A DNA stretch of 64,000 nt from Gordionus sp. m RMFG-2023 (Eukaryota > Nematomorpha > Gordioida > Chordodea > Parachordodidae). A model generated the notes under the pieces. That model was not told the DNA's origin. It saw only the letters and a program-made list of their open reading frames with translations, and did no database searches. A program made the position numbers and the translations under genes. Positions 24,040 through 36,024 of the stretch are shown here, one piece after another; within the stretch, counting starts at the first letter, position 1, and every line of letters starts with the position of its first letter. The DNA lies in NCBI RefSeq assembly GCF_954871325.1, contig NC_088775.1, positions 93,580,904 through 93,644,903 of the forward strand, written 5' to 3'.

Positions 24040-24413
24040 TGCTTGAAATTTCTTCAATCAAAATAAATTTTAAAAAAAGCTAAAAATTTTATCTGTTTTC
24101 CTTATATTTTTTTGAAAAATCATAGAAGATTTTGCACAATTATTATTTGATTTTCACAAAGTTATTATTTAATTTTACGAGTTAGTAAGACATAGATAAT
24201 TACTACCAAAATCATATTATGCACTTAGATAAAATAATTCATAAATATGTGAGCATATTATATTTTCTAAAATCGGTGAAAATAATAAATATTACTTAAA
24301 AAATTCATATGTTGGGAATATAATAAAAATTACTTGAAATACTGTTAATTAGAGTAATTAAGGATAGATATAATATATGAAATAGCACTAACAGATATCT
24401 ATTGTAAGTTAAC
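24040..24413 (+). repeat. Representative satellite body (M6), 374 bp
   Basis: A full-length typical body without its array. From left it shows a short dyad TTGAA-ATTTC-TTCAA near the start, A/T runs, TTTTGCACAATTATTATTTG, ACGAGTTAGTAAGACATAG, CATATTATGCACTTAGAT, the conserved CTAAAATCGGTGAAAATAAT, CATATGTTGGGAATATAAT, GGATAGATATAATATATG, then AGATATCT (a palindrome) and GTAAGTTAAC. Both strands hold frequent stops. No tRNA, snRNA or transposase trace is visible. The terminal GTTAAC runs straight into CTAACCC repeats. Confidence 0.85.
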
Positions 24414-25965
24414 GCTAACCCTAACCCTAACGCTAACACTAACCCTAATCCTAACCCTAACCCTAACCCTAACCCTAACCCTAACCCTAACACTAACCCT
24501 AAACCTAACCCTAACCCTAACCTTAACCCTAACCCTAACCCTAAATGCTTGAAATTTCTTCAATCAAAATATATTTTAAAAAAAGCTAAAAATTTTATCT
24601 GTTTTCCTTATATTTTTTTGAAAAATCATAGAAGATTTTGCACAATTATTATTTGATTTTCACAAAATTATTATTTAATTTTACGAGTTAGTAAGACATA
24701 TATAATTACTACCAAAATCATATTATGCACTTAGATAAAATAATTCATAAATAAGTGAGCATATTATATTTTCTAAAATCGGTGAAAATAATAAATATTA
24801 CTTAAAAAATTCATATGTTGTGAATATAGTAAAAATTACTTGAAATACTGTTATTAGAGTAATTAAGGATAGATATAATATTTGAAATAGCACTAACAGA
24901 TATCTATTGTAAGTTAACACTAACCCTAACCCTAATCCTAACCCTAACCCTAACCATAACCATAACCCTAACCCTAACCCTAACCCTAACCTTAATCCTA
25001 ACCCTAACCCTAACCCTAACCCTAACCCTAACCCTAACCCTAACACTAACCCTAACCCTAACCCTAACCCTAACCCTAACCGTAACCCTAACCCTAACCC
25101 TAACCCTAAATGCTTGAAATTTCTTCAATCAAAATAAATTTTAAAAAAAGCTAAAAATTTCATCTGTTTTCCTTATATTTTTTTGAAAAATCATAGAAGA
25201 TTTTGCACAATTATTATTTGATTTTCACAAAATTATTATTTAATTTTACGAGTTAGTAAGACATAGATAATTACTAGCAAAATCATATTATGCACTTAGA
25301 TAAAATAAATCATAAATATGTGAGCATATTATATTTTCTAAAATCGGTGAAAATAATAAATATTACTTAAAAAATTCATATGTTGGGAATATAGTAAAAA
25401 TTACTTGAAATACTGTTATTAGAGTAATTAAGGATAGATATAATATTTGAAATAGCACTAACAGATATCTATTGTAAGTTAACACTAACCCTAACCCTAA
25501 TCCTAACCCTAACCCTAACCATAACCATAACCCTAACGTTAACCCTAACCCTAACCCTAACCTTAACTCTAACCCTAACCCTAACCCTAATTGCTTGAAA
25601 TTTCTTCAATCAAAATAAATTTTAAAAAAAGCTAAAAATTTTGTCTGTTTTCCTTATATTTTTTTGAAAAATCATAGAAGATTTTGCACAATTATTATTT
25701 GATTTTCACAAAATTATTATTTAATTTTACGAGTTAGTAAGACATAGATAATTACTACCAAAATCATATTATGCACTTAGATAAAATAATTCATAAATAT
25801 GTGAGCATATTATATTTTCTAAAATCGGTGAAAATAATAAATATTACTTAAAAAATTCATATGTTGGGAATATAATAAAAATTACTTGAAATACTGTTAA
25901 TTAGAGTAATTAAGGATAGATATAATATATGAAATAGCACTAACAGATATCTATTGTAAGTTAAC

Positions 25966-25989
25966 GCTAACCCTAACCCTAACCCTAAA
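25966..25989 (+). repeat. Shortest CCCTAA array (after M9)
   Basis: Only 24 bp, about four repeats, joining the end of M9 directly to the AAATGC start of M10. The same stub recurs in the second six-unit copy at 28834-28857, so it arose before that duplication. Confidence 0.88.
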
Positions 25990-26986
25990 TGCTTGAAATT
26001 TCTTCAATCAAAATAAATTTTAAAAAAAGCTAAAAATTTTATCTGTTTTCCTTATATTTTTTTGAAAAATCATAGAAGATTTTGCACAATTATTATTTGA
26101 TTTTCACAAAATTATTTTATTTAATTTTACGAGTTAGTAAGACATAGATAATTACTAAATCATATTATGCACTTAGATAAAATAATTCATAAATATGTGA
26201 GCATATTATATTTTCTAAAATCGGTGAAAATAATAAATATTACTTAAAAAAATATTATAAAAATTACTTGAAGTACTGTTAATTAGAGTAATTAAGGATA
26301 GATAAAATATATGAAATAGCACTAACAGATATCTATTGTAAGTTAACGCTAACCCTAACCTTAATCCTAACCCTAACCCTAACCCTAACACTAACCCTAA
26401 CCCTAACCCTAACCTAAACCCTAACCATAACCATAACCCTAACCCTAACCCTAACCCTAACCTTAACTCTAACCCTAACCCTAACCCTAACCCTAATTGC
26501 TTGAAATTTCTTCAATCAAAATAAATCTTAAAAAAAGCTAAAAATTTTATCTGTTTTCCTTATATTTTTTGGAAAAATCATAGAAGATTTTGCACAATTA
26601 TTATTTGATTTTCACAAAATTATTATTTAATTTTACGAGTTAGTAAGACCTAGATAATTACTACCAAAATCATATTATGCACTTAGATAAAATAATTAAT
26701 AAATATGTCTGAGCATATTATATTTTCTAAAATCGGTGAAAATAATAAATATTACTTAAAAAATTCATATTTTGGGAATATAGTAAAAATTACTTGAAAT
26801 ACTGTTATTAGAGTAATTAAGGATAGATATAATATTTGAAATAGCACTAACAGATATCTATTGTAAGTTAACATTAACCCTAACCCTAATCCTAACCCTA
26901 ATCCTAACCCTAACCCTAACCATAACCATAACCCTAACTATAACCCTAACCCTAACCCTAACCTTAACTCTAACCCTAACCCTAAT

Positions 26987-29885
26987 TGCTTGAAATTTCT
27001 TCAATCAAAATAAATTTTAAAAAAAGCTAAAAATTTTATCTGTTTTCCTTATATTTTTTTGAAAAATCATAGAAGATTTTGCACAATTATTATTTGATTT
27101 TCACAAAGTTATTATTTAATTTTACGAGTTAGTAAGACATAGATAATTACTACCAAAATCATATTATGCACTTAGATAAAATAATTCATAAATATGTGAG
27201 CATATTATATTTTCTAAAATCGGTGAAAATAATAAATATTACTTAAAAAATTCATATGTTGGGAATATAATAAAAATTACTTGAAATACTGTTAATTAGA
27301 GTAATTAAGGATAGATATAATATATGAAATAGCACTAACAGATATCTATTGTAAGTTAACGCTAACCCTAACCCTAACGCTAACACTAACCCTAATCCTA
27401 ACCCTAACCCTAACCCTAACCCTAACCCTAACCCTAACACTAACCCTAAACCTAACCCTAACCCTAACCTTAACCCTAACCCTAACCCTAAATGCTTGAA
27501 ATTTCTTCAATCAAAATATATTTTAAAAAAAGCTAAAAATTTTATCTGTTTTCCTTATATTTTTTGAAAAATCATAGAAGATTTTGCACAATTATTATTT
27601 GATTTTCACAAAATTATTATTTAATTTTACGAGTTAGTAAGACATATATAATTACTACCAAAATCATATTATGCACTTAGATAAAATAATTCATAAATAA
27701 GTGAGCATATTATATTTTCTAAAATCGGTGAAAATAATAAATATTACTTAAAAAATTCATATGTTGTGAATATAGTAAAAATTACTTGAAATACTGTTAT
27801 TAGAGTAATTAAGGATAGATATAATATTTGAAATAGCACTAACAGATATCTATTGTAAGTTAACATTAACCCTAACCCTAACCCTAACCCTAACCCTAAC
27901 CCTAACCCTAACACTAACCCTAACCCTAACCCTAACCCTAACCCTAACCGTAACCCTAACCCTAACCCTAACCCTAAATGCTTGAAATTTCTTCAATCAA
28001 AATAAATTTTAAAAAAAGCTAAAAATTTCATCTGTTTTCCTTATATTTTTTTGAAAAATCATAGAAGATTTTGCACAATTATTATTTGATTTTCACAAAA
28101 TTATTATTTAATTTTACGAGTTAGTAAGACATAGATAATTACTAGCAAAATCATATTATGCACTTAGATAAAATAAATCATAAATATGTGAGCATATTAT
28201 ATTTTCTAAAATCGGTGAAAATAATAAATATTACTTAAAAAATTCATATGTTGGGAATATAGTAAAAATTACTTGAAATACTGTTATTAGAGTAATTAAG
28301 GATAGATATAATATTTGAAATAGCACTAACAGATATCTATTGTAAGTTAACACTAACCCTAACCCTAATCCTAACCCTAACCCTAACCATAACCATAACC
28401 CTAACGTTAACCCTAACCCTAACCCTAACCTTAACTCTAACCCTAACCCTAACCCTAATTGCTTGAAATTTCTTCAATCAAAATAAATTTTAAAAAAAGC
28501 TAAAAATTTTGTCTGTTTTCCTTATATTTTTTTGAAAAATCATAGAAGATTTTGCACAATTATTATTTGATTTTCACAAAATTATTATTTAATTTTACGA
28601 GTTAGTAAGACATAGATAATTACTACCAAAATCATATTATGCACTTAGATAAAATAATTCATAAATATGTGAGCATATTATATTTTCTAAAATCGGTGAA
28701 AATAATAAATATTACTTAAAAAATTCATATGTTGGGAATATAATAAAAATTACTTGAAATACTGTTAATTAGAGTAATTAAGGATAGATATAATATATGA
28801 AATAGCACTAACAGATATCTATTGTAAGTTAACGCTAACCCTAACCCTAACCCTAAATGCTTGAAATTTCTTCAATCAAAATAAATTTTAAAAAAAGCTA
28901 AAAATTTTATCTGTTTTCCTTATATTTTTTTGAAAAATCATAGAAGATTTTGCACAATTATTATTTGATTTTCACAAAATTATTTTATTTAATTTTACGA
29001 GTTAGTAAGACATAGATAATTACTAAATCATATTATGCACTTAGATAAAATAATTCATAAATATGTGAGCATATTATATTTTCTAAAATCGGTGAAAATA
29101 ATAAATATTACTTAAAAAATTCATATGTTGGGAATATTATAAAAATTACTTGAAGTACTGTTAATTAGAGTAATTAAGGATAGATAAAATATATGAAATA
29201 GCACTAACAGATATCTATTGTAAGTTAACGCTAACCCTAACCTTAATCCTAACCCTAACCCTAACCCTAACACTAACCCTAACCCTAACCCTAACCTAAA
29301 CCCTAACCATAACCATAACCCTAACCCTAACCCTAACCCTAACCTTAACTCTAACCCTAACCCTAACCCTAACCCTAATTGCTTGAAATTTCTTCAATCA
29401 AAATAAATCTTAAAAAAAGCTAAAAATTTTATCTGTTTTCCTTATATTTTTTGGAAAAATCATAGAAGATTTTGCACAATTATTATTTGATTTTCACAAA
29501 ATTATTATTTAATTTTACGAGTTAGTAAGACCTAGATAATTACTACCAAAATCATATTATGCACTTAGATAAAATAATTAATAAATATGTCTGAGCATAT
29601 TATATTTTCTAAAATCGGTGAAAATAATAAATATTACTTAAAAAATTCATATTTTGGGAATATAGTAAAAATTACTTGAAATACTGTTATTAGAGTAATT
29701 AAGGATAGATATAATATTTGAAATAGCACTAACAGATATCTATTGTAAGTTAACACTAACCCTAACCCTAATCCTAAACCTAACCCTAACCCTAACACTT
29801 ACCCTAATCCTAACCCTAACCTATACCCTAACCTATACCCTAACCCTAACCCTACCCTAACCTATACCCTAACCCTAACATCAAA
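26987..29885 (+). repeat. Six-unit higher-order repeat, copy 2 (M12-M17)
   Basis: Unit starts are 26987, 27493, 27979, 28460, 28858 and 29380; array lengths are 132, 114, 108, 24, 150 and 131 bp. It matches copy 1 unit by unit at an offset of 2947 bp, falling to 2868 after shorter arrays and restored bases. Two differences stand out. The M13 array is 78 bp (13 repeats) shorter than that of M7. M17 has the body of M11 but ends in a CTATACC-type array that M11 lacks, so the copy boundary lies inside or just after this unit. Confidence 0.88.
29755..29885 (+). repeat. Degenerate CTATACC array after M17
   Basis: 131 bp with CCTATACCCTAACC steps, CCTACCC and a terminal AACATCAAATGC, unlike the CCCTAA arrays elsewhere. 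It follows bodies of the AAATCTT, GACCTAG type. Seven further copies are each also 131 bp: 35520-35650, 38761-38891, 41194-41324, 44456-44586, 46889-47019, 50166-50296 and 52606-52736. Confidence 0.88.
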
Positions 29886-32767
29886 TGCTTGAAATTTCTT
29901 CAATCAATATAAATTTTAAAAAAAGCTAAAAATTTTATCTGTTTTCCTTATATTTTTTTGAAAAATCATAAAAGATTTTGCACAATTATTATTTGATTTT
30001 CACAAAATTATTTTATTTAATTTTACGAGTTAGTAAGACATAGATAATTACTAAATCATATTATGCAATTAAATAAAATAATTAATAAATATGTCTGAGC
30101 ATATTATATTTTCTAAAATCGGTGAAAATAATAAATATTACTTAAAAAATTAATATGTTGGGAATTTAATAATAATTACTTGAAGTACTGTTAATTAGAG
30201 TAATTAAGGATAGATATAATATATGAAAAAGCACTAACAGATATCTATTGTAAGTTAACGCTAACCCTAACCTTAATCCTAACCCTAACCCTAACCCTAA
30301 CCCTAACCCTAAATGCTTGAAATTTCTGCAATCAAAATAAATTTTAAAAAATGCTAAAAATTTTATCTGTTTTTCTTATATTTTTTTTGAAAAATCATTG
30401 AAGATTTTGCACAATTATTATATATTTTCACAAAATTATTTTATTTAATTTTACGAGTTAGTAAGACATAGATAATTACTACCAAAATCATATTATGCAC
30501 TTAGATAAAATAATTCATAAATATGTGAGCATATTATATTTTCTAAAATCGGTGAAAATAATAAATATTACTTAAAAAATTCATATGTTGGGAATATAAT
30601 AAAAATTAATTGAAGTACTGTTAATTAGAGTAATTAAGGATAGATATAATATATGAAATAGCACTAACAGATATCTATTGTAAGTTAACACTAACCCTAA
30701 CCTTAATCCTAACCCTAACACTAACCCTAACCCTAAACCTAACGCTAATCCTAACCCTAACCCTAACCTTAACCATAACCCTAACCCTAAATGCTTGAAA
30801 TTTCTTCAATAAAAATAAATTTTAAAAAAGCTAAAAATTTTATCTGTTTTCCTTATATTTTTTTGAAAAATCATAGAAGATTTTGCACAATTATTATTTG
30901 ATTTTCACAAAATTATTATTTAATTTTACGAGTTAGTAAGACATAGATAATTACTACCAAAATCATATTATGCACTTAGATAAAATAATTCATAAATATG
31001 TGAGCATATTATATTTTCTAAAATCGGTGAAAATAATAAATATTACTTAAAAAATTCATATGTTGGGAATATAATAAAAATTACTTGAAATACTGTTAAT
31101 TAGAGTAATTAAGGATAGATATAATATATGAAATAGCACTAACAGATATCTATTGTAAGTTAACGCTAACCCTAACCTTAATCCTAACCCTAACCCTAAC
31201 TCTAACCCTAACCCTAACACTAACCTTAACCCTAACCCTAACCCTAACCCTAACCCTAACCCTAACCCTAACCCTAACCCTAACCCTAACCCTAACCATA
31301 ACCCTAACCCTAACCTTAACTCTAACCCTAACCCTAACCCTAATTGCTTGAAATTTCTTCAATCAAAATAAATTTTAAAAAAAGCTAAAAATTTTATCTG
31401 TTTTCCTTATATTTTTTTGAAAAATCATAGAAGATTTTGCACAATTATTATTTGATTTTCACAAAATTATTATTTAATTTTACGAGTTAGTAAGACATAG
31501 ATAATTACTACCAAAATCATATTATGCACTTAGACAAAATAAATCATAAATATGTGAGCATATTATATTTTCTAAAATCGGTGAAAATAATAAATATTAC
31601 TTAAAAAATTCATATGTTGGGAATATTATAAAAATTACTTGAAGTACTGTTAATTAGAGTAATTAAGGATAGATATAATATATGAAATAGCACTAACAGA
31701 TATCTATTGTAAGTTAACGCTAACCCTAACCTTAATCCTAACCCTAACCCTAACCCTAACCCTAACCCTAACACTAACCCTAACCCTAACCCTAACCCTA
31801 ACCCTAACCCTAACCCTAACCCTAACCTTAACTCTAACCCTAACCCTAACCCTAATTGCTTGAAATTTCTTCAATCAAAATAAATTTTAAAAAAAGCTAA
31901 AAATTTTATCTGTTTTCCTTATATTTTTTTGAAAAATCATAGAAGATTTTGCACAATTATTATTTGATTTTCACAAAATTATTATTTAATTTTACGAGTT
32001 AATAAGACATAGATAATTACTACCAAAATCATATTATGCACTTAGATAAAATAATTAATAAATATGTCTGAGCATATTATATTTTCTAAAATCGGTGAAA
32101 ATAATATATATTACTTAAAAAATTCATATGTTGGGAATATAGTAAAAATTACTTGAAATACTGTTATTAGAGTAATTAAGGATAGATATAATATTTGAAA
32201 TAGCACTAACAGATATCTATTGTAAGTTAACACTAACCCTAACCCTAATCCTAACCCTAACCCTAACCCTAACCCTAACCCTAACCCTAACCCTAACCCT
32301 AACCCTAACCCTAACCCTAACCCTAACCCTAACCCTAACCCTAACCCTAACCCTAACCCTAACCTTAACTCTAACCCTAACCCTAACCCTAATTGCTTGA
32401 AATTTTTTCAATCAAAATAAATTTTAAAAAAAGCTAAAAATTTTATCTGTTTTCCTTATATTTTTTTGAAAAATCATAGAAGATTTTGCACAATTATTAT
32501 TTGATTTTCACAAAATTATTATTTAATTTTACAAGTTAGTAAGACATAGATAATTACTACCAAAATCATATTATGCACTTAGATAAAATAAATCATAAAT
32601 ATGTGAGCATATTATATTTTCTAAAATCGGTGAAAATAATAAATATTACTTAAAAAATTCATATGTTGGGAATATTATAAAAATTACTTGAAGTACTGTT
32701 AATTAGAGTAATTAAGGATAGATATAATATATGAAATAGCACTAACAGATATCTATTGTAAGTTAAC

Positions 32768-33037
32768 GCTAACCTTAACCTTAATCCTAACCCTAACCCT
32801 AACACTAACCCTAACCCTAACCCTAACCCTAACCCTAACCCTAACCCTAACCCTAACCCTAACCCTAACCCTAACCCTAACCCTAACCCTAACCCTAACC
32901 TTAACCTTAATCCTAACCCTAACCCTAACACTAACCCTAACCCTAACCCTAACCCTAACCCTAACCCTAACCCTAACCCTAACCCTAACCCTAACCCTAA
33001 CCCTAACCTTAACTCTAACCCTAACCCTAACCCTAAT
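32768..33037 (+). repeat. Doubled CCCTAA array after M23
   Basis: 270 bp in which the usual array start (CCTTAACCTTAATCC, then CACTAA) occurs twice, at about 32773 and 32899, 126 bp apart, each followed by a run of perfect CCCTAA. The array itself has therefore been tandemly duplicated. Equivalent doubled arrays follow M29 (36025-36270), M40 (41699-41968), M51 (47394-47669), M66 (55064-55345) and M77 (61038-61325). Confidence 0.88.
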
Positions 33038-34620
33038 TGCTTGAAATTTCTTCAATCAAAATAAATTTTAAAAAAAGCTAAAAATTTTATCTGTTTTCCT
33101 TATATTTTTTTGAAAAATCATAGAAGATTTTGCACAATTATTATTTGATTTTCACAAAATTATTATTTAATTTTACGAGTTAATAAGACATAGATAATTA
33201 CTACCAAAATCATATTATGCACTTAGATAAAATAATTAATAAATATGTCTGAGCATATTATATTTTCTAAAATCGGTGAAAATAATATATATTACTTAAA
33301 AAATTCATATGTTGGGAATATAGTAAAAATTACTTGAAATACTGTTATTAGAGTAATTAAGGATAGATATAATATTTGAAATAGCACTAACAGATATCTA
33401 TTGTAAGTTAACACTAACCCTAACCCTAATCCTAACCCTAACCCTAACCATAACCATAACCCTAACCCTAACCCTAACCCTAACCCTAACCCTAACCCTA
33501 ACCCTAACCCTAACCCTAACCCTATTAACTCTAACCCTAACCCTAACCCTAACCCTAATTGCTTGAAATTTCTTCAATCAAAATAAATTTTAAAAAAAGC
33601 TAAAAATTTTATCTGTTTTCTTTATATTTTTTTGAAAAATCATAGAAGATTTTGAACAATTATTATTTGATTTTCACAAAATTATTATTTAATTTTACGA
33701 GTTAGTAAGACATAGATAATTACTACCAAAATCATATTATGCACTTAGATAAAATAATTCATAAATATGTGAGCATATTATATTTTCTAAAATCGGTGAA
33801 AATAATAAATATTACTTAAAAAATTCATATGTTGGGAATATAATAAAAATTACTTGAAATACTGTTAATTAGAGTAATTAAGGATAGATATAATATATGA
33901 AATAGCACTAACAGATATCTATTGTAAGTTAACGCTAACCCTAACCTTAATCCTAACCCTAACCCTAACTCTAACCCTAACCCTAACACTAACCTTAACC
34001 CTAACCCTAACCCTAACCCTAACCCTAACCCTAACCCTAACCATAACCCTAACCCTAACCCTAACCTTAACTCTAACCCTAACCCTAACCCTAATTGCTT
34101 GAAATTTCTTCAATCAAAATAAATTTTAAAAAAAGCTAAAAATTTTATCTGTTTTCCTTATATTTTTTTGAAAAATCATAGAAGATTTTGCACAATTATT
34201 ATTTGATTTTCACAAAATTATTATTTAATTTTACGAGTTAATAAGACATAGATAATTACTACCAAAATCATATTATGCACTTAGATAAAATAATTAATAA
34301 ATATGTCTGAGCATATTATATTTTCTAAAATCGGTGAAAATAATATATATTACTTAAAAAATTCATATGTTGGGAATATAGTAAAAATTACTTGAAATAC
34401 TGTTATTAGAGTAATTAAGGATAGATATAATATTTGAAATAGCACTAACAGATATCTATTGTAAGTTAACACTAACCCTAACCTTAATCCTAACCCTAAC
34501 CCTAACTCTAACCCTAACCCTAACACTAACCTTAACCCTAACCCTAACCCTAACCCTAACCCTAACCATAACCCTAACCCTAACCCTAACCTTAACTCTA
34601 ACCCTAACCCTAACCCTAAT

Positions 34621-34994
34621 TGCTTGAAATTTCTTCAATCAAAATAAATTTTAAAAAAAGCTAAAAATTTTATCTGTTTTCCTTTTTTTTTTTTGAAAAA
34701 TCATAGAAGATTTTGCACAATTATTATTTGATTTTCACAAAATTATTATTTAATTTTACGAGTTAATAAGACATAGATAATTACTACCAAAATCATATTA
34801 TGCACTTAGATAAAATAAATCATAAATATGTGAGCATATTATATTTTCTAAAATCGGTGAAAATAATAAATATTACTTAAAAAATTCATATGTTGGGAAT
34901 ATTATAAAAATTACTTGAAGTACTGTTAATTAGAGTAATTAAGGATAGATAAAATATATGAAATAGCACTAACAGATATCTATTGTAAGTTAAC
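34621..34994 (+). repeat. Poly-T variant body (M27)
   Basis: CCTTATATTTTTTTG of other bodies has become CC followed by 12 T and then G at 34681-34695. The same change occurs in M33 (near 37923), M44 (near 43619) and M55 (near 49327) with 11 or 12 T, so it is a marker of one unit position in blocks A-D. It is absent from the equivalent M76. Confidence 0.85.
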
Positions 34995-35650
34995 GCTAAC
35001 CCTAACTTTAATCCTAACCCTAACCCTAACCCTAACACTAACCCTAACCCTAACCCTAACCTAAACCCTAACCATAACCATAACCCTAACCCTAACCCTA
35101 ACCCTAACCTTAACTCTAACCCTAACCCTAACCCTAACCCTAATTGCTTGAAATTTCTTCAATCAAAATAAATCTTAAAAAAAGCTAAAAATTTTATCTG
35201 TTTTCCTTATATTTTTTGGAAAAATCATAGAAGATTTTGCACAATTATTATTTGATTTTCACAAAATTATTATTTAATTTTACGAGTTAGTAAGACCTAG
35301 ATAATTACTACCAAAATCATATTATGCACTTAGATAAAATAATTAATAAATATGTCTGAGCATATTATATTTTCTAAAATCGGTGAAAATAATAAATATT
35401 ACTTAAAAAATTCATATTTTGGGAATATAGTAAAAATTACTTGAAATACTGTTATTAGAGTAATTAAGGATAGATATAATATTTGAAATAGCACTAACAG
35501 ATATCTATTGTAAGTTAACACTAACCCTAACCCTAATCCTAAACCTAACCCTAACCCTAACACTAACCCTAATCCTAACCCTAACCTATACCCTAACCTA
35601 TACCCTAACCCTAACCCTACCCTAACCTATACCCTAACCCTAACATCAAA

Positions 35651-36024
35651 TGCTTGAAATTTCTTCAATCAATATAAATTTTAAAAAAAGCTAAAAATTT
35701 TATCTGTTTTCCTTATATTTTTTTGAAAAATCATAAAAGATTTTGCACAATTATTATTTGATTTTCACAAAATTATTTTATTTAATTTTACGAGTTAGTA
35801 AGACATAGATAATTACTAAATCATATTATGCAATTAAATAAAATAATTAATAAATATGTCTGAGCATATTATATTTTCTAAAATCGGTGAAAATAATAAA
35901 TATTACTTAAAAAATTCATATGTTGGGAATATTATAAAAATTACTTGAAGTACTGTTAATTAGAGTAATTAAGGATAGATATAATATATGAAATAGCACT
36001 AACAGATATCTATTGTAAGTTAAC
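35651..36024 (+). repeat. Chimeric body M29 (M18-type left, M23-type right)
   Basis: The left part has CAATCAATATAAAT, CATAAAAG, ACTAAATCAT, GCAATTAAAT and GTCTGAGC as in M18. The right part has TTCATATGTTGGG, GGGAATATTAT and GAAGTACTG and leads into the doubled array, as in M23. The switch lies between about 35850 and 35930. The same chimera starts copies C (41325) and D (47020), so it predates the amplification and marks the repeat boundary. Confidence 0.78.

Larger units (their letters stand above)
24040..26986 (+). repeat. Six-unit higher-order repeat, copy 1 (M6-M11)
   Basis: Unit starts are 24040, 24546, 25111, 25592, 25990 and 26498; array lengths are 132, 192, 108, 24, 150 and 114 bp. 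Diagnostic differences recur in order in the next copy: ATAAATAAGTGAGC in M7, TTTCATCTG and ACTAGCAAAATC in M8, TTTGTCTG in M9, a 24-bp stub array after M9, GATAAAATATATG in M10, and AAATCTT, GACCTAG and ATTTTGGG in M11. M10 lacks 14 bases (ATTCATATGTTGGG) near 26250 that its counterpart M16 keeps, so its body is 358 bp instead of 372. Confidence 0.88.
29886..35650 (+). repeat. Eleven-unit block A (M18-M28)
   Basis: Unit starts are 29886, 30314, 30792, 31345, 31857, 32394, 33038, 33560, 34096, 34621 and 35145; array lengths are 54, 102, 180, 138, 162, 270, 147, 162, 150, 150 and 131 bp. M18 has CAATCAATATAAAT, CATAAAAG and GAAAAAGCAC; M19 has TTTCTGCAATC; M21 has TTAGACAAAATAAATC; M23 has TTACAAGTTAG and a doubled array; M27 has the poly-T variant; M28 has AAATCTT and the CTATACC array. 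The same body types, in rotated order, make up the three copies that follow, so this looks like the less altered source arrangement. Confidence 0.85.
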
